A stretch of 18,799 nucleotides of DNA. Origin: Setaria digitata (taxonomy: Eukaryota > Nematoda > Chromadorea > Rhabditida > Setariidae). Below are positions 10,101 to 18,610 of the stretch, piece by piece. Position numbers and translations under genes: made by a program. A model generated the notes under the pieces. The model did no database searches, was not told where the DNA came from, and was given only the letters and a program-made list of their open reading frames with translations. The number at the start of each line of letters is the position of its first letter. The stretch's first letter is position 1. The DNA lies in NCBI GenBank assembly GCA_003640385.1, contig RCAB01000795.1, forward strand, positions 1 through 18,799, in the 5' to 3' direction.

Positions 10101-11019
10101 AATTGACTATAAGTTCTTAGAAAAAACCCTACTAGATACAATTTCTAAGATAAAAACTCTGCTTACTAATAAAGTAGCAGGTATGTCATGAGCGAAGGCT
10201 TCTTCAATCGGTACTCCAAACTTGACCCTGCAATAAATCAAAGTCGATGTAGCAGTAGGAGCAATCTCGAGGACAAAAATTAAAGGACTAAGCCTACCTT
10301 TCCAAATTTAAAAAAGGCAAATAAATAATGATAAAGAGCTCTTGCTAACTGCTTATACAGCGTACATCTACCGAAAAAAAATTCCTTTTAAAATTCCAGA
10401 ACTTCGAAATACAGATAATCTTCCTGGTTATTTTAACTCAACTTATCCAAAGAGATTAGCAAGAACAATTAAAGAAATTTTTCACTACGAGAAAAGGGTA
10501 ATTCTACGATTTTATGGAAGTTAAAAAAATTCTCTGATTGATTTACAGCAACACTCCTTTTTTTAATGGCAGAAGGAGGAAGTTAAAATTCGTCAGCAGA
10601 GTTAAAATACTTATATCAAGCCCATTATAAATTAAATCCCTTACTCAGCGTATTCTACGACATAATCAAACTCATCGCATTACTTAATATTACCTGAAAA
10701 AAATTGCAAGAAGTACTAAAATTCTAATAAACAACTTACTGAAAAGTTGAAAAACTTCTGAGCATGCAAAAACCTATATCGTGATTGACAGGTAGTATTT
10801 TAGCAAGCAAATTCTGTATTCATTGGATGAATACTAACTTTTCGATTCGTCCTCGATACCTGTGGTGCGGATCATCACTATTGCCACAAATAACCATTGT
10901 GTAACCCAGTGTGGCCACAGTCATACCGCTGTAATCCGCTTTCTTGCGGTACACTACCAGCACTTTTTTTTTCCGCTTCCAGTGACCTTTTCCTAATACG
11001 TATGTACGTCCCGTCGTAA
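6485..11019 (-). CDS. RhoGAP-domain protein, ARHGAP20/TAGAP-like (seven exons)
   Basis: Rho GTPase-activating protein, expected in the cytosol or at the membrane, stimulating GTP hydrolysis by a Rho-family GTPase. Minus exons: (about 11019)-10860, 10227-10167, 9824-9663, 9348-9236, 8874-8715, 8347-8167, 7116-6485. All junction phases agree, giving 488 residues from 11019. Residues 20-52 hold VLVVYRKKADYSGMTVATLG and a Cys-Gly-Asn stretch. The RhoGAP domain spans roughly 54-265. FGVPIEEAFAHDIPATLL opens it, and the arginine finger is R91 in KKDIWRAPGN, with Trp instead of the usual Phe. KKFLSKLPGGIF is the conserved Lys helix at 127-138. SRMTAEALGISVAPSLF (193-209) replaces the usual MTxxNLxxxFGPNL, so the Asn positions are lost, as I recall for ARHGAP20. 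Residues 279-488 are a Ser/Thr/His/Gln-rich tail. The 5' end is uncertain because the frame breaks at an A9 run in the first exon. Any PH or RA domain would have to lie in unseen upstream exons. Confidence 0.85.
7117..8166. other. RhoGAP intron, no nested gene supported
   Basis: This intron of 1050 bases starts with GTAAGA at 8166. It contains purine-rich plus-strand runs (8061-8122) and T-runs at 7891-7906. The 69-codon plus ORF 7366-7575 has no start or splice context and ends in a Lys-rich run from an A10 tract, so I do not call it a gene. Confidence 0.55.
8906..8967. repeat. Perfect tandem duplication, 2 x 31 bases
   Basis: Positions 8906-8936 and 8937-8967 are identical and adjacent (unit AATTTTGTTCATTCCTGTAT plus 11 more bases), and the match continues two bases further to 8969. 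The duplication lies in the RhoGAP intron between exons 9236 and 8874, 31 bases upstream of the acceptor on the transcribed strand. It looks like a recent slippage or unequal-exchange event. Confidence 0.9.
9432..9457. repeat. Perfect 11-base inverted repeat with 4-base loop
   Basis: ATTCAGTATAT at 9432-9442 pairs fully with ATATACTGAAT at 9447-9457 around the loop CATC. It sits in the RhoGAP intron between 9663 and 9348. It could form a small hairpin in DNA or pre-mRNA, but is too short for a microRNA precursor. Confidence 0.8.
9593..9614. repeat. (AT)11 dinucleotide microsatellite
   Basis: Eleven uninterrupted AT units are followed by an imperfect extension (ACATATAATGTATAGTATGTAT). It lies in the intron just downstream of the donor at 9662. 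It is likely length-variable between individuals. Confidence 0.9.
10228..10859. other. RhoGAP intron between first recognised exon and the domain start
   Basis: This intron of 632 bases has donor GTATCG at 10859 and acceptor TTTATTGCAG at 10228. The 60-codon plus ORF 10342-10524 lies wholly within it. It has no splice sites or conserved motif that I recognise and is best read as a chance ORF. Confidence 0.6.
10860..11019 (-). CDS. First recognised RhoGAP exon, 5' boundary unsettled
   Basis: The donor CACCACAG|GTATCG is clear and its phase-2 end completes an Arg codon with the next exon. Downstream of the A9 run at 10964-10972 (as T9 on plus) the frame reads VLVVYRKKADYSGMTVATLG, strongly protein-like. 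Upstream of it two readings compete. In one, the same frame extends as GRTYVLGKGHWKRK to an acceptor TTTGAG at 11020, since TGA blocks it further out. In the other, the neighbouring frame reads KVKVVTALSYDGTYIRIRKR, is open to about 11120 and has an acceptor TTATTGCAAG near 11050. The second needs a one-base indel in the A-run. Confidence 0.6.
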
Positions 11020-11174
11020 CTCAAAGCAGTGACAACCTTCACCTTTCCACGCTTGCAATAATAAATAACACTGCCGCGCTTATAATTGAGCAAGCAATCT
11101 GTATTCCAATATAATTCCACTTTAATTATTTGTAATTACAAATGAAATCAGTTGATCGCAGCAGTAAAACATAC

Positions 11175-11205
11175 AACGATGCCAAATTCGTTGACAGCAA
11201 TCAAA
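11175..11205 (-). CDS. Candidate small 5' exon of the RhoGAP gene
   Basis: An acceptor CCCCTTGCTAG ending at 11206 is followed by 31 bases and a GTATGT donor. With one leading base it reads LIAVNEFGIV. It accepts the phase-2 donor at 11849 (CG+T = Arg) and ends in phase 0, which fits the AAG|CGT acceptor near 11050. It is short, so chance is a real possibility. Confidence 0.3.
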
Positions 11206-11849
11206 CTAGCAAGGGGTACAATAACCATTCAACAGGGATATACAGATAAAAATAATTAGTGAAAATCGTTATTTTCGAATAATAAGAACATGACGGTGGC
11301 CTTTCAAAGTCGAAATATATCTAAAATTTGCAAAATTTTTAATCTATGCAAATGAGATAAATTGAAAGCAAAAGGTGCAAAGTAAATAATAAGTGTAAGA
11401 CCATCTGAAGAAGCGAAAATTTAGTGATAAAGTAACCATAACCTAGAAAAGGCATATAAATAGTGAATATCTTAATGGAAAAAAAGCCATACGTAAAAAA
11501 TATGTAGAGTTACAAGTAAATTATGGAGGTCTTTGCTACTCAAACAGTTCTTGGATTGATAATGACGTAGAAATATTTACAAATCCAATCTTTTTTCTAA
11601 CGCATAGTTAATGACGATCGAGCAATCTGATGGGAAAAAAGACAGTATCAGCTGATTATTCTACAGATGTTTTGGGAATATCAAGAAAAGCTATACAGTG
11701 AGTTGTACGGGTGTAGAGAATTATTAATTCACGAGCGTTCACTTCTGAATAATACATTAGAACACTATAAAAACTATGAAAATTAGTTTAAAAATGTCCA
11801 ACAGAAAATCAAAGTCGTTAAAGTGTCAATGCCTTACCTCGAAACTTAC

Positions 11850-11932
11850 CGAAGAGAACAATCATATACCTGTAACTTCTCCTGACAATTACCGGAAAAA
11901 ATCCACAACACACCGATACCCCACTCCGACAT
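11850..11932 (-). CDS. Candidate first coding exon of the RhoGAP gene
   Basis: On the minus strand a TATTTCAG acceptor (ending at 11943) is followed after 10 bases by ATG at 11932-11930 and 27 full codons (MSEWGIGVLWIFSG, then NCQEKLQVYDCSL) to a strong GTAAGT donor at 11849. An acceptor just before an ATG is typical of nematode spliced-leader addition. No known domain is present. Linkage to the 10860-11019 exon through the intervening region is inferred, not shown. Confidence 0.4.
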
Positions 11933-12258
11933 TTACCAACCACTGAAATATTCGCACCGCATGTCGTACGTGAATTTTAACTGTCCAAATAGTTCGGATA
12001 CGAATGAGTGTGGACGATAGCTGAGTACTTTCGCTTTGTTATTGTTGCTGCTGGTGGTAATTAATTAGTTTGGTAACTGGTAGGGTCTGGTGGTGTTAAT
12101 CTTTTCTACGTCCGTGTTCGTTAAATAAATACCTCTGCTAATTACCAGCAAAACAGGTGATATTCCATGATGAATTATTGCTTGTAAGTTTATAAAAAAG
12201 GTTGTCGATTTACAAAACTTTAAACATTTTTGTTATCTTTCCTTGCTTTATTGTCCAG
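11933..12258. promoter_or_regulatory. Shared upstream region of two divergent genes
   Basis: About 330 bases separate the minus start candidate at 11932 from the plus acceptor at 12258. The stretch 11950-12120 is visibly richer in G and C than its surroundings, consistent with promoter sequence. I see no definite TATA box or factor site. It includes the possible 5'UTR exon of the plus gene (ending at 12183 with GTAAGT). Bidirectional promoter activity is inference. Confidence 0.35.
12184..12258 (+). other. 5'UTR intron or outron end with strong splice sites
   Basis: GTAAGT at 12184 and the pyrimidine-rich acceptor CTTTATTGTCCAG ending at 12258 bound 75 bases. The main ATG follows 11 bases after the acceptor. 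If cis-spliced, the ATGATG at 12167-12172 opens an 11-codon upstream ORF that ends in TGA at 12275-12277, overlapping the main start. If the spliced leader is added at 12258, that upstream ORF is removed. Confidence 0.45.
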
Positions 12259-12269
12259 ACTCGGAAATA

Positions 12270-12576
12270 ATGAATGATACTATAACTGTTGACCATACGG
12301 ATGGCATTCTAACTTCTTTCATAGATTGCAAGAGTAAGCCACCATGAAGATTGGCTGTATTTCTTGTCTAGAAAGGTATTTTATAGCCTACTAGGGGGTG
12401 ATGAATGCCCTCTGTGGGATACGTCTAGTATGCTTCTTTGCCATTTCATTCTTTTGTCACCCTTCAATAGATTTATTCTTTTAGTTCCGCAAGATCATGC
12501 TTTCCAACTTGCCTACAAACAGCTGATACAAATTATAGATAAAGACAATACAGTAAGCAAGAAAGATGAAGAATAG
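12270..12576 (+). CDS. Small unidentified 62-residue protein, three exons
   Basis: Exons 12270-12333, 12395-12427 and 12485-12576 join in phase (1/1). Introns are 61 bases (GTAAGC...CTACTAG) and 57 bases (GTATGC...TTCTTTTAG), ending at TAG 12574-12576. The product starts MNDTITVDHTDGILTSFIDC, continues KRGDECPLWDTSIPQDHAF and ends with a helical, charged tail (QLAYKQLIQIIDKDNTVSKK). It has no signal peptide, no membrane segment, and two Cys residues spaced C-x5-C. The start is the first ATG after the 12258 acceptor. Skipping the second splice leaves the frame open and adds 19 mostly hydrophobic residues. I do not recognise the family; the protein may be a small conserved nematode protein. An AATAAA follows at 12768. 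Confidence 0.6.
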
Positions 12577-12767
12577 AATGCTTTTGTTTAAAACTGAAGG
12601 CATATAGTGCTTGACTTTTTAAAAACATCTCAGGCATAAAGTTGAGCTCCCTAATGATTACCGTAGCATCTTCTTCGTAGGTGCTGTACTTTCATTTATT
12701 TCAGTTTCTGCTCGAATACTGATTATAGCATGTAATTTCTAATTTTTAAAGGAATATATGCAAAGAT

Positions 12768-12773
12768 AATAAA
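12768..12773 (+). terminator. Poly(A) signal AATAAA for the small plus-strand gene
   Basis: AATAAA lies 192 bases after the TAG at 12576, on the same strand, with no other clear signal noticed between. AATAAA is common in this A+T-rich DNA, so support is moderate. Confidence 0.4.
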
Positions 12774-12903
12774 TATGAGAATATTTGCTGAAGATTATTA
12801 TTATGTTGTTAACATTTATGACTAGTAATAGCAATAGTAAGATGGTAATTACGTTAGTGGCAAAGGGGAAAAATTGATGGAATGGAAAGAAGCTTTTATA
12901 ATC

Positions 12904-13089
12904 TTATCTAATATTTATATACAGTTTTATAAGCTGTAATTTACTTGGATTATGTTGGTAAGGCTTATAATCGACAGAAAACGTATAATTTTGAAGTTCA
13001 AAAGTAAGCATTACACAACATTCTGACCTGAAGTCAGCTATACGGATTTTCCAAATGTCATTTCTGGATTTTTGGATTAACTTTTCCAT
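12904..13089 (-). CDS. Doubtful 61-residue intronless ORF with a spliced-leader-like acceptor
   Basis: On the minus strand TTACTATTTAG ends one base before ATG at 13089-13087, the spacing seen with spliced-leader acceptors. The ORF starts MEKLIQKSRNDIWKIRIADF and ends at TAA 12906-12904. Composition is balanced (Trp, Cys, Asp, Glu, Lys, Pro), unlike the Phe/Leu-rich chance ORFs nearby. It faces the small plus gene tail to tail. No homolog or domain is recognised and no clear AATAAA follows. Confidence 0.27.
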   Translation of the reverse strand: MEKLIQKSRNDIWKIRIADFRSECCVMLTFELQNYTFSVDYKPYQHNPSKLQLIKLYINIR

Positions 13090-16000
13090 GCTAAATAGTA
13101 ATACACAAAAAAGCACAGTTCAAAACGAAGTAGTGAGGCAACAATAGCAGTTAACAAAAGAATCAACAAGTAATCTTAAATTAATGCTCTGTCTTACAAT
13201 AATGTGTTAATTTAACAATAATGATAGCTACTTCAAGATTATTATTTTGATTACAGTACTGCTACTGTTCAGTAATGTTTAATAGTAAGTAATGATAAGT
13301 GTAAATGAAGAAGTCGTAAAAGATAACGGTATGAATTATTACTTTTTGAAGATTATCACAGACTTAGGAATGGGTAGTAGCATCTGAGGTACCTGGATTT
13401 CTTTTTGTTAGTTATGACGGCAAGTAACGACACAGATATGAACAATTTGCAATCGCCTTACATAACTTTTGATTTGCTTTTCCACACATCATTCATTCTT
13501 TTCATTTCATTAACTAATGTTTGCATAGTTGGAAATCATTTTAGTTTTTATAAAAGTTGAATTAAATTCATGCTATTCGGCAGATTTATAAGATTTAGGC
13601 GGAATAAGTGACATTTTTGAAAAGAAATATGAAGAATTACATGCTAATAATTAGCGAAGCCGAAGAACGTTCATATGATGATTGCATGACGAGCATTATT
13701 GCTGATATTGAAAGCAAACATTTGTGATAAGGTGTTAGAATGTGTGAATAATGGAATTATCAAGTGAGTGACAACTAATTGGAATTGGTTGTATCATCAT
13801 AGATTTAATTTCCGCTGTTGAGAGAAAAATGCTAAAATCGAACCAATTGCACAAAATAGAAACAGCGTGACGTTAAAAGCAAGTCTAGTGAACAGAGTGT
13901 TTTACATGTCGGACTAACTGCATATTTCAATTTTTCGAAGGCAAATTTTTTGAATTTTCCAAAAATAAATACCAACTGCTGTAACACATGTTACGGAAAC
14001 TCTAGAAATTGCATAAATTTTAAAATAAGTATCAAATCACAAGAAAATACTTCTAAACGAAAGTTAACCTTGAGAAATATTTCACGATTTGAAGACCCAA
14101 TTAATTTACCTCAAAATTCCTTTACAAATTGAAGTTTGGAAAAGTTCGAATTCGAAACAAACACTTTATAAAGATAATTTTAAGCGCTTTACGTTTCGAT
14201 CAGTTACACATCAACGGACTGCAGAATGAATTAGAGTAATAATAATATCGTTACTTTGATCCGACTAATTTAATCCTTGCAAGTTTCGCAGTTTACAGAA
14301 GTATCCAGCAGAAGGTTCACTATGCACTATGCAGCTGACTGGATGAACGCTTCTATTGTTCTACCTCAGAATTATTAGTTATAACAAGCAATGATATTAT
14401 TAGCTTATTAGGCTAAAATTTAAAACGCCAATTGTGCTTGCCGCCTATAAAGTCTTTTCCTTTTCTATTCTGCAAAAGATGATACAGTGCAATAATCCAC
14501 TAATCTCATAGGCTTATTTCAGCATGATAGCTAGCTACTTGGAAAGAGAATAAAGTTACAGGGAGTTTTTCTGGCAGTGGAGAAGAGACGTGGAAGTATT
14601 GAAAGATGCGTTTTTGTCATTGCGTTCAATGTCTTTCTTCTGTCACATGTATGAATAGCACTACATTTGTGGAAGATGCAAAAAAGAAAAAAAACTATCA
14701 GTTTATGAGTGAAATAGTTGTAGCATAAGATGAAAAAGGCGTTCTCTACAATCAGAAAGTTGAAACGGATTAACGTCAGTGCAACAGATATAATCATTAC
14801 CACAAACTCATTCCTGCAGCTTCTTTAGATGACAGAAAGGGAAGAGGAATTATATCAATTTGTGGCGACTGATAATTGAAATTATTTCTCTATGATTAAT
14901 CAACTGCAAGCAAAGTGGACGGTAAGAGAAGGTCAGAGTGAGGAAAAGAGAAAATCTTCAGTTCCGGTGACTGGAAATAGAATGCTTCTGATTCAGGTGC
15001 CATCAAAATAATCTGTTCGCCAGAAATGTGGCCATTCAATCGGTGGATCATCGAATGACTAATGACACTTTCAATTCACTGGCAGAATGGACAACGGGAA
15101 TGAACTTATAAATCGCAGCAGATTATGTCAAATTCACTAAATGACCAAATCACCTCATGGTATAGAAAGGAGAGGAGAGGAGAAAAGGAAGGAGTAGTGG
15201 TACCGATGTTGATAATGATAATTATGATAATGATAATATTGCAAAGCTGCAAACTCTAACTAAACTGAAAAGTAAATTTTAGGTATAGATTTGCAGTGTA
15301 GGCGGTTCAAAACTCGAAGCTGCTCTATTGCAGAGCTTAAACCATTGAGTAAGTTAATTAATGCATTAATTTTATGACGAATTTCAATGACACATAATAG
15401 TAAACTGTTATTAATCGTAATCCTACGCAGGTAGACAAGTAAATGTAAGAGGCATAAGAAAAGTAATGCATGTAAAACAAACTGTAAGACAGAAAAGCTC
15501 TAATGAATGATATGAAATAGCCCATTTGCATCTAGAAAGTTTTCGCATCCTTCAATGTAATTATCTTAAGAAATTTTAACTGTTAAGAATTCATTTCTAA
15601 GCAGAAAATATTTTTTTTCTATGATAATGTTTTCTTTTTTTTAAAGAATTTTTTTTCTTTTTTTTGCTACAAACTAAATGTTACTTATGCAAGAACGTTT
15701 TGCTAGTTAAAAAGCTAATGATATGTTAGCATTATATTGAATACATTGAGCATGGAAGTGAGTAAGCAGTTAATTTAATAAAATCACTGCTAATCAACCA
15801 AACGCCTCATTTTTTCTATAACTTTTTGCTCATGACATCGTAAGACTTTATGTGAGGTTCAAATTTTTAAATGAAATTCTTAGGAAAAAAAGAAAAAAAA
15901 AAACAAATAGATAAATCATTAGTGTCGTTCTATTTAATTATTCCACAGACCATTTACAGTTATCGGCTTGTCTCGTCTAGTATAAAAACAGTCATTTTCA

Positions 16001-17900
16001 GTCTCATTTCAAAATTTTGAAATTACGCTTTGACACTGTAGTGTCTTGTCATCATTGACTTTCAATTTGGACACTTTTCCACAGTTATCAAGTCTGAAAG
16101 TATATCTGTCCTCAGTTAATTAATCCGTAATTTACTTTGTCAAATATTTGAAAAAAAAAATAAAAAAAAAACATTGAGTAATTGGATAACTCTTAAAAAC
16201 GAATAAATATAGCTGAAATTTTATTAGTCAAATTGAACATGAAGAATTTTGTGCACAGTGTTAACAGAATAACAAATTTTAGAGTAAACTGTAAATGTCT
16301 TTCAACTTACAAATATAAATCTTTTTCATTTTAAGTCAACGACCCTGTTATTTCTTTTTTTTTTTACCTGCAAACTTGTGGTAGGAATAGATCTTCGAAA
16401 TATTATTGGTTATTCACAAATAAAGTTTATTCTGATCAAAAATCTCTTTAGCAGCTTAGTTTACAGAGGAAAAAATAAGTTAATGATCTTGCTATTTTTT
16501 TGATAATTAAAAGGTGACATGAAGAAATATTTAATTACGATGAAAATTAATTATCTAGTATGATAGCAGTTAATATTAAAAATAACTTTACACTAAATAA
16601 AATTGTGAAACTAGAAGACACAAATTTTGGATGGAGTGAGAAAGACTTTTATTTATCTTGTATCTTCTAATTCATTTTTATATTTTTTTCGAAGTCTGGA
16701 AGGATTTCGAAAAATTAATAAATTTGTCAAAGTCTATGAAAATGTCTTCTAGCAACTTTCGAGAGGTTACTTAGCCAGATGGTACATACAGGTGGTATAA
16801 GAATTATGCAGCTGGAAGATAAAAGCAGCCCAGTAGTTAATTATTTAGGTGCACTAAATTTTAAAACGCTTTCACACTAGATCATTAAGCATGTCCAATA
16901 GCTGGTATGGAACTGATTGAATAAATCTTGCTAAACATTGAGAAAAATTCATTGGTTCTAGAACTAAAATTTAAATTGGAATTTTAAAATTGCTATTGAG
17001 TAATAGTGCAATTTTCCCAGCCCTTATTGAATACTTTGTAGCAGTATATAGAAATGGGACATAGATGAATGAATAAATGTATAATAAAGCTCTGAGTTGA
17101 ATAATAAGAGAATATTTATTCATTGGAAATAAACGAAGTCGCTTGTTTATGAGCATAAAGAAAGTAATGCGACGAAATAAAATCAATTTTTGGGCCGTTG
17201 TAAGTGTGAGAAGATTAGAATTTGATGGAACTAGCATGTCCAAAGAAAAATTGATTGGAAATTGGAACGAACCATTTAGTAAAAATTAAAAATTTCTTTT
17301 CTTGTTCATGTTGCCAATAACTAAATTATTAGTAATTGATGGGAATTTTTTCGTAAAATTTTTGAATTTCTGAAAATTTCTGGGCAATAAATCTCTACAG
17401 TAGTCTGCATATTCAAATAAGAGATATTTAGCAATTTTTCAATGACAACATCTCTTGAAAGATGGAATGGAATTCCCTTTCTTCAGTGATAACAATTATC
17501 TTGTCAATCATTATCGATATTGTTATGAGGTGCTGAATATCAATCAATGAGTTATCATGATAAATTGTTTGGATAGAGGAACATTCAATAAAATGTGCTA
17601 CATGTGTTTGATCTTGAATAAACTTATGAAACGAATATAATGAGATATTTCTGAAGTCAATCGCGAAGTATTCTGAAAATATTCAAACAACATTTCATTA
17701 AATTGCTAAAAATTGTACTTGCTATATGGTTTTTAAAGATTGCATAAATAGAACATGAGGTATATGCAAATTATTTAGCCAAAAAGAACAGGCCTTATAA
17801 CGTGTTGGCGTCTAAGAAAATTCCTTCTCTGCTAGGCCTCTCTTTTTATTCTGCTACATTTTTTTTCTTTTCGCTTAAGAAGTTAACTTTGCTAGCTGAT
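13090..17900. other. Long gene-poor A+T-rich region
   Basis: No exon chain with consistent phase was found on either strand. ORFs at 13950-14132 (plus), 14531-14803 (minus) and 16971-17243 (minus) lack splice or start context. Local low-complexity stretches include a purine tract at 15165-15195 and a GATAAT-type repeat at 15210-15240. T-runs occur at 15611-15664, and A-runs at 15887-15903 and 16150-16171. It may be intergenic or a long intron of a gene beyond the window. Confidence 0.5.
15166..15240. repeat. Purine tract (GGAGA-type) followed by GATAAT repeats
   Basis: AAAGGAGAGGAGAGGAGAAA begins an almost pure purine stretch, and 15 bases later GATAATGATAATTATGATAA introduces an imperfect GATAAT array of about four units. 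These are simple-sequence repeats in the gene-poor region. Confidence 0.7.
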
Positions 17901-17923
17901 AATGTGGTTGTTTTACATTTCAG

Positions 17924-17967
17924 AAATGACGGATGCGTCAATAAGTATGATGTCATTCGATGTTTAA
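17924..17967 (+). CDS. Possible first exon of a rightward gene (very short)
   Basis: TTTTACATTTCAG ends at 17923 and ATG follows after two bases, as at spliced-leader sites. The frame reads MTDASISMMSFDV and stops at 17965-17967, unless the GTATGA donor at 17945 is used after six codons. I could not find a phase-matching partner to the right, so this may be chance. Confidence 0.2.
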
Positions 17968-18498
17968 ATTTGTTAATTTAATCATTGATTTGAATATATA
18001 AAGGAAAAAGAGTTCCTTTTGCAAAAGTTCTATTTCGATTTTCAATTGATTTAATTAAATTTTGGGCTACAATTTTGCAAGGCACAAAAGATAAAACATA
18101 TCAGTCATAGATGAAAAAGTATCAAATGTTTTACAAATGGATCAATATTTTCAATATTCGGGTTAATTTATACATAATTTTGCTTTTAAATTTTGTTCAA
18201 TTTTTGCTGATGAAAAATAGCATTAAATGACAAATTGATTTTCACGGCCACTTTTTGGACTGATTAATTAATGAAAAAACATTCATTTATTTATTTTTTT
18301 TCTTAATAATTAGAGAAGCATGAAAAAAATGAAAGTAATTTCTCGAAATGAAAAAAATCTATAAACCTAGGAATGAAGAAGATAGGATGAGTTACAGCGA
18401 TAATAAAATTTGTCAAAAATTTCAGTTTGATAATTTTTAAGATAAAATATGCAGCGGCCACATGAGGAATTTCAACACGAACGTCTCTTTGAATATTT

Positions 18499-18540
18499 AT
18501 TTTTTCTCTTCCTTTCTTTCTCTTTTTTTTTTTTTTTTAG
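18499..18540 (+). promoter_or_regulatory. Exceptionally long pyrimidine tract ending in TAG (acceptor-like)
   Basis: About 40 bases of T and C ending in an 18-base T-run are followed directly by AG at 18539-18540. This is the strongest polypyrimidine-plus-AG signal I saw on the plus strand, suggesting a 3' splice site. The same tract read on minus is a poly-purine run. Confidence 0.4.
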
Positions 18541-18610
18541 AAAGTTGATCGATTTAAAGAGTGTACGCAATTTCACTTCACTATTGGCTAAAAATAAATC
18601 CAACTTTTGA
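18541..18610 (+). CDS. Candidate exon after the pyrimidine tract
   Basis: Reading with one leading base, the frame gives KLIDLKSVRNFTSLLAKNKS, then Asn-Phe and TGA at 18608-18610. It would be a terminal exon of 22 codons, or an internal one if the GTGTAC or GTACGC sites near 18560 act as donors. The six-codon exon ending at 17944 is in phase 1 and does not fit, so a linking exon would be required. No family is recognised. Confidence 0.22.

Noticed and set aside
10965..10982. Excellent plus-strand acceptor-like sequence (T9 CCGCTTCCAG)
   Set aside because: It is the complement of the minus-strand RhoGAP exon; the T-run encodes Lys codons there and no plus-strand exon follows.
13950..14132. 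60-codon plus ORF with several Cys and Asn
   Set aside because: The Cys spacing matches no zinc or toxin fold I recognise, and no phase-consistent partner exon was found.
14531..14803. 90-codon minus ORF
   Set aside because: Phe/Leu/Ile-rich, no start or splice context, no recognised motif; expected at this length in A+T-rich DNA.
16971..17243. 90-codon minus ORF
   Set aside because: It is fairly long but has a hydrophobic-basic composition, no acceptor close to an ATG and no recognised domain. It would be reconsidered only with RNA or conservation evidence.
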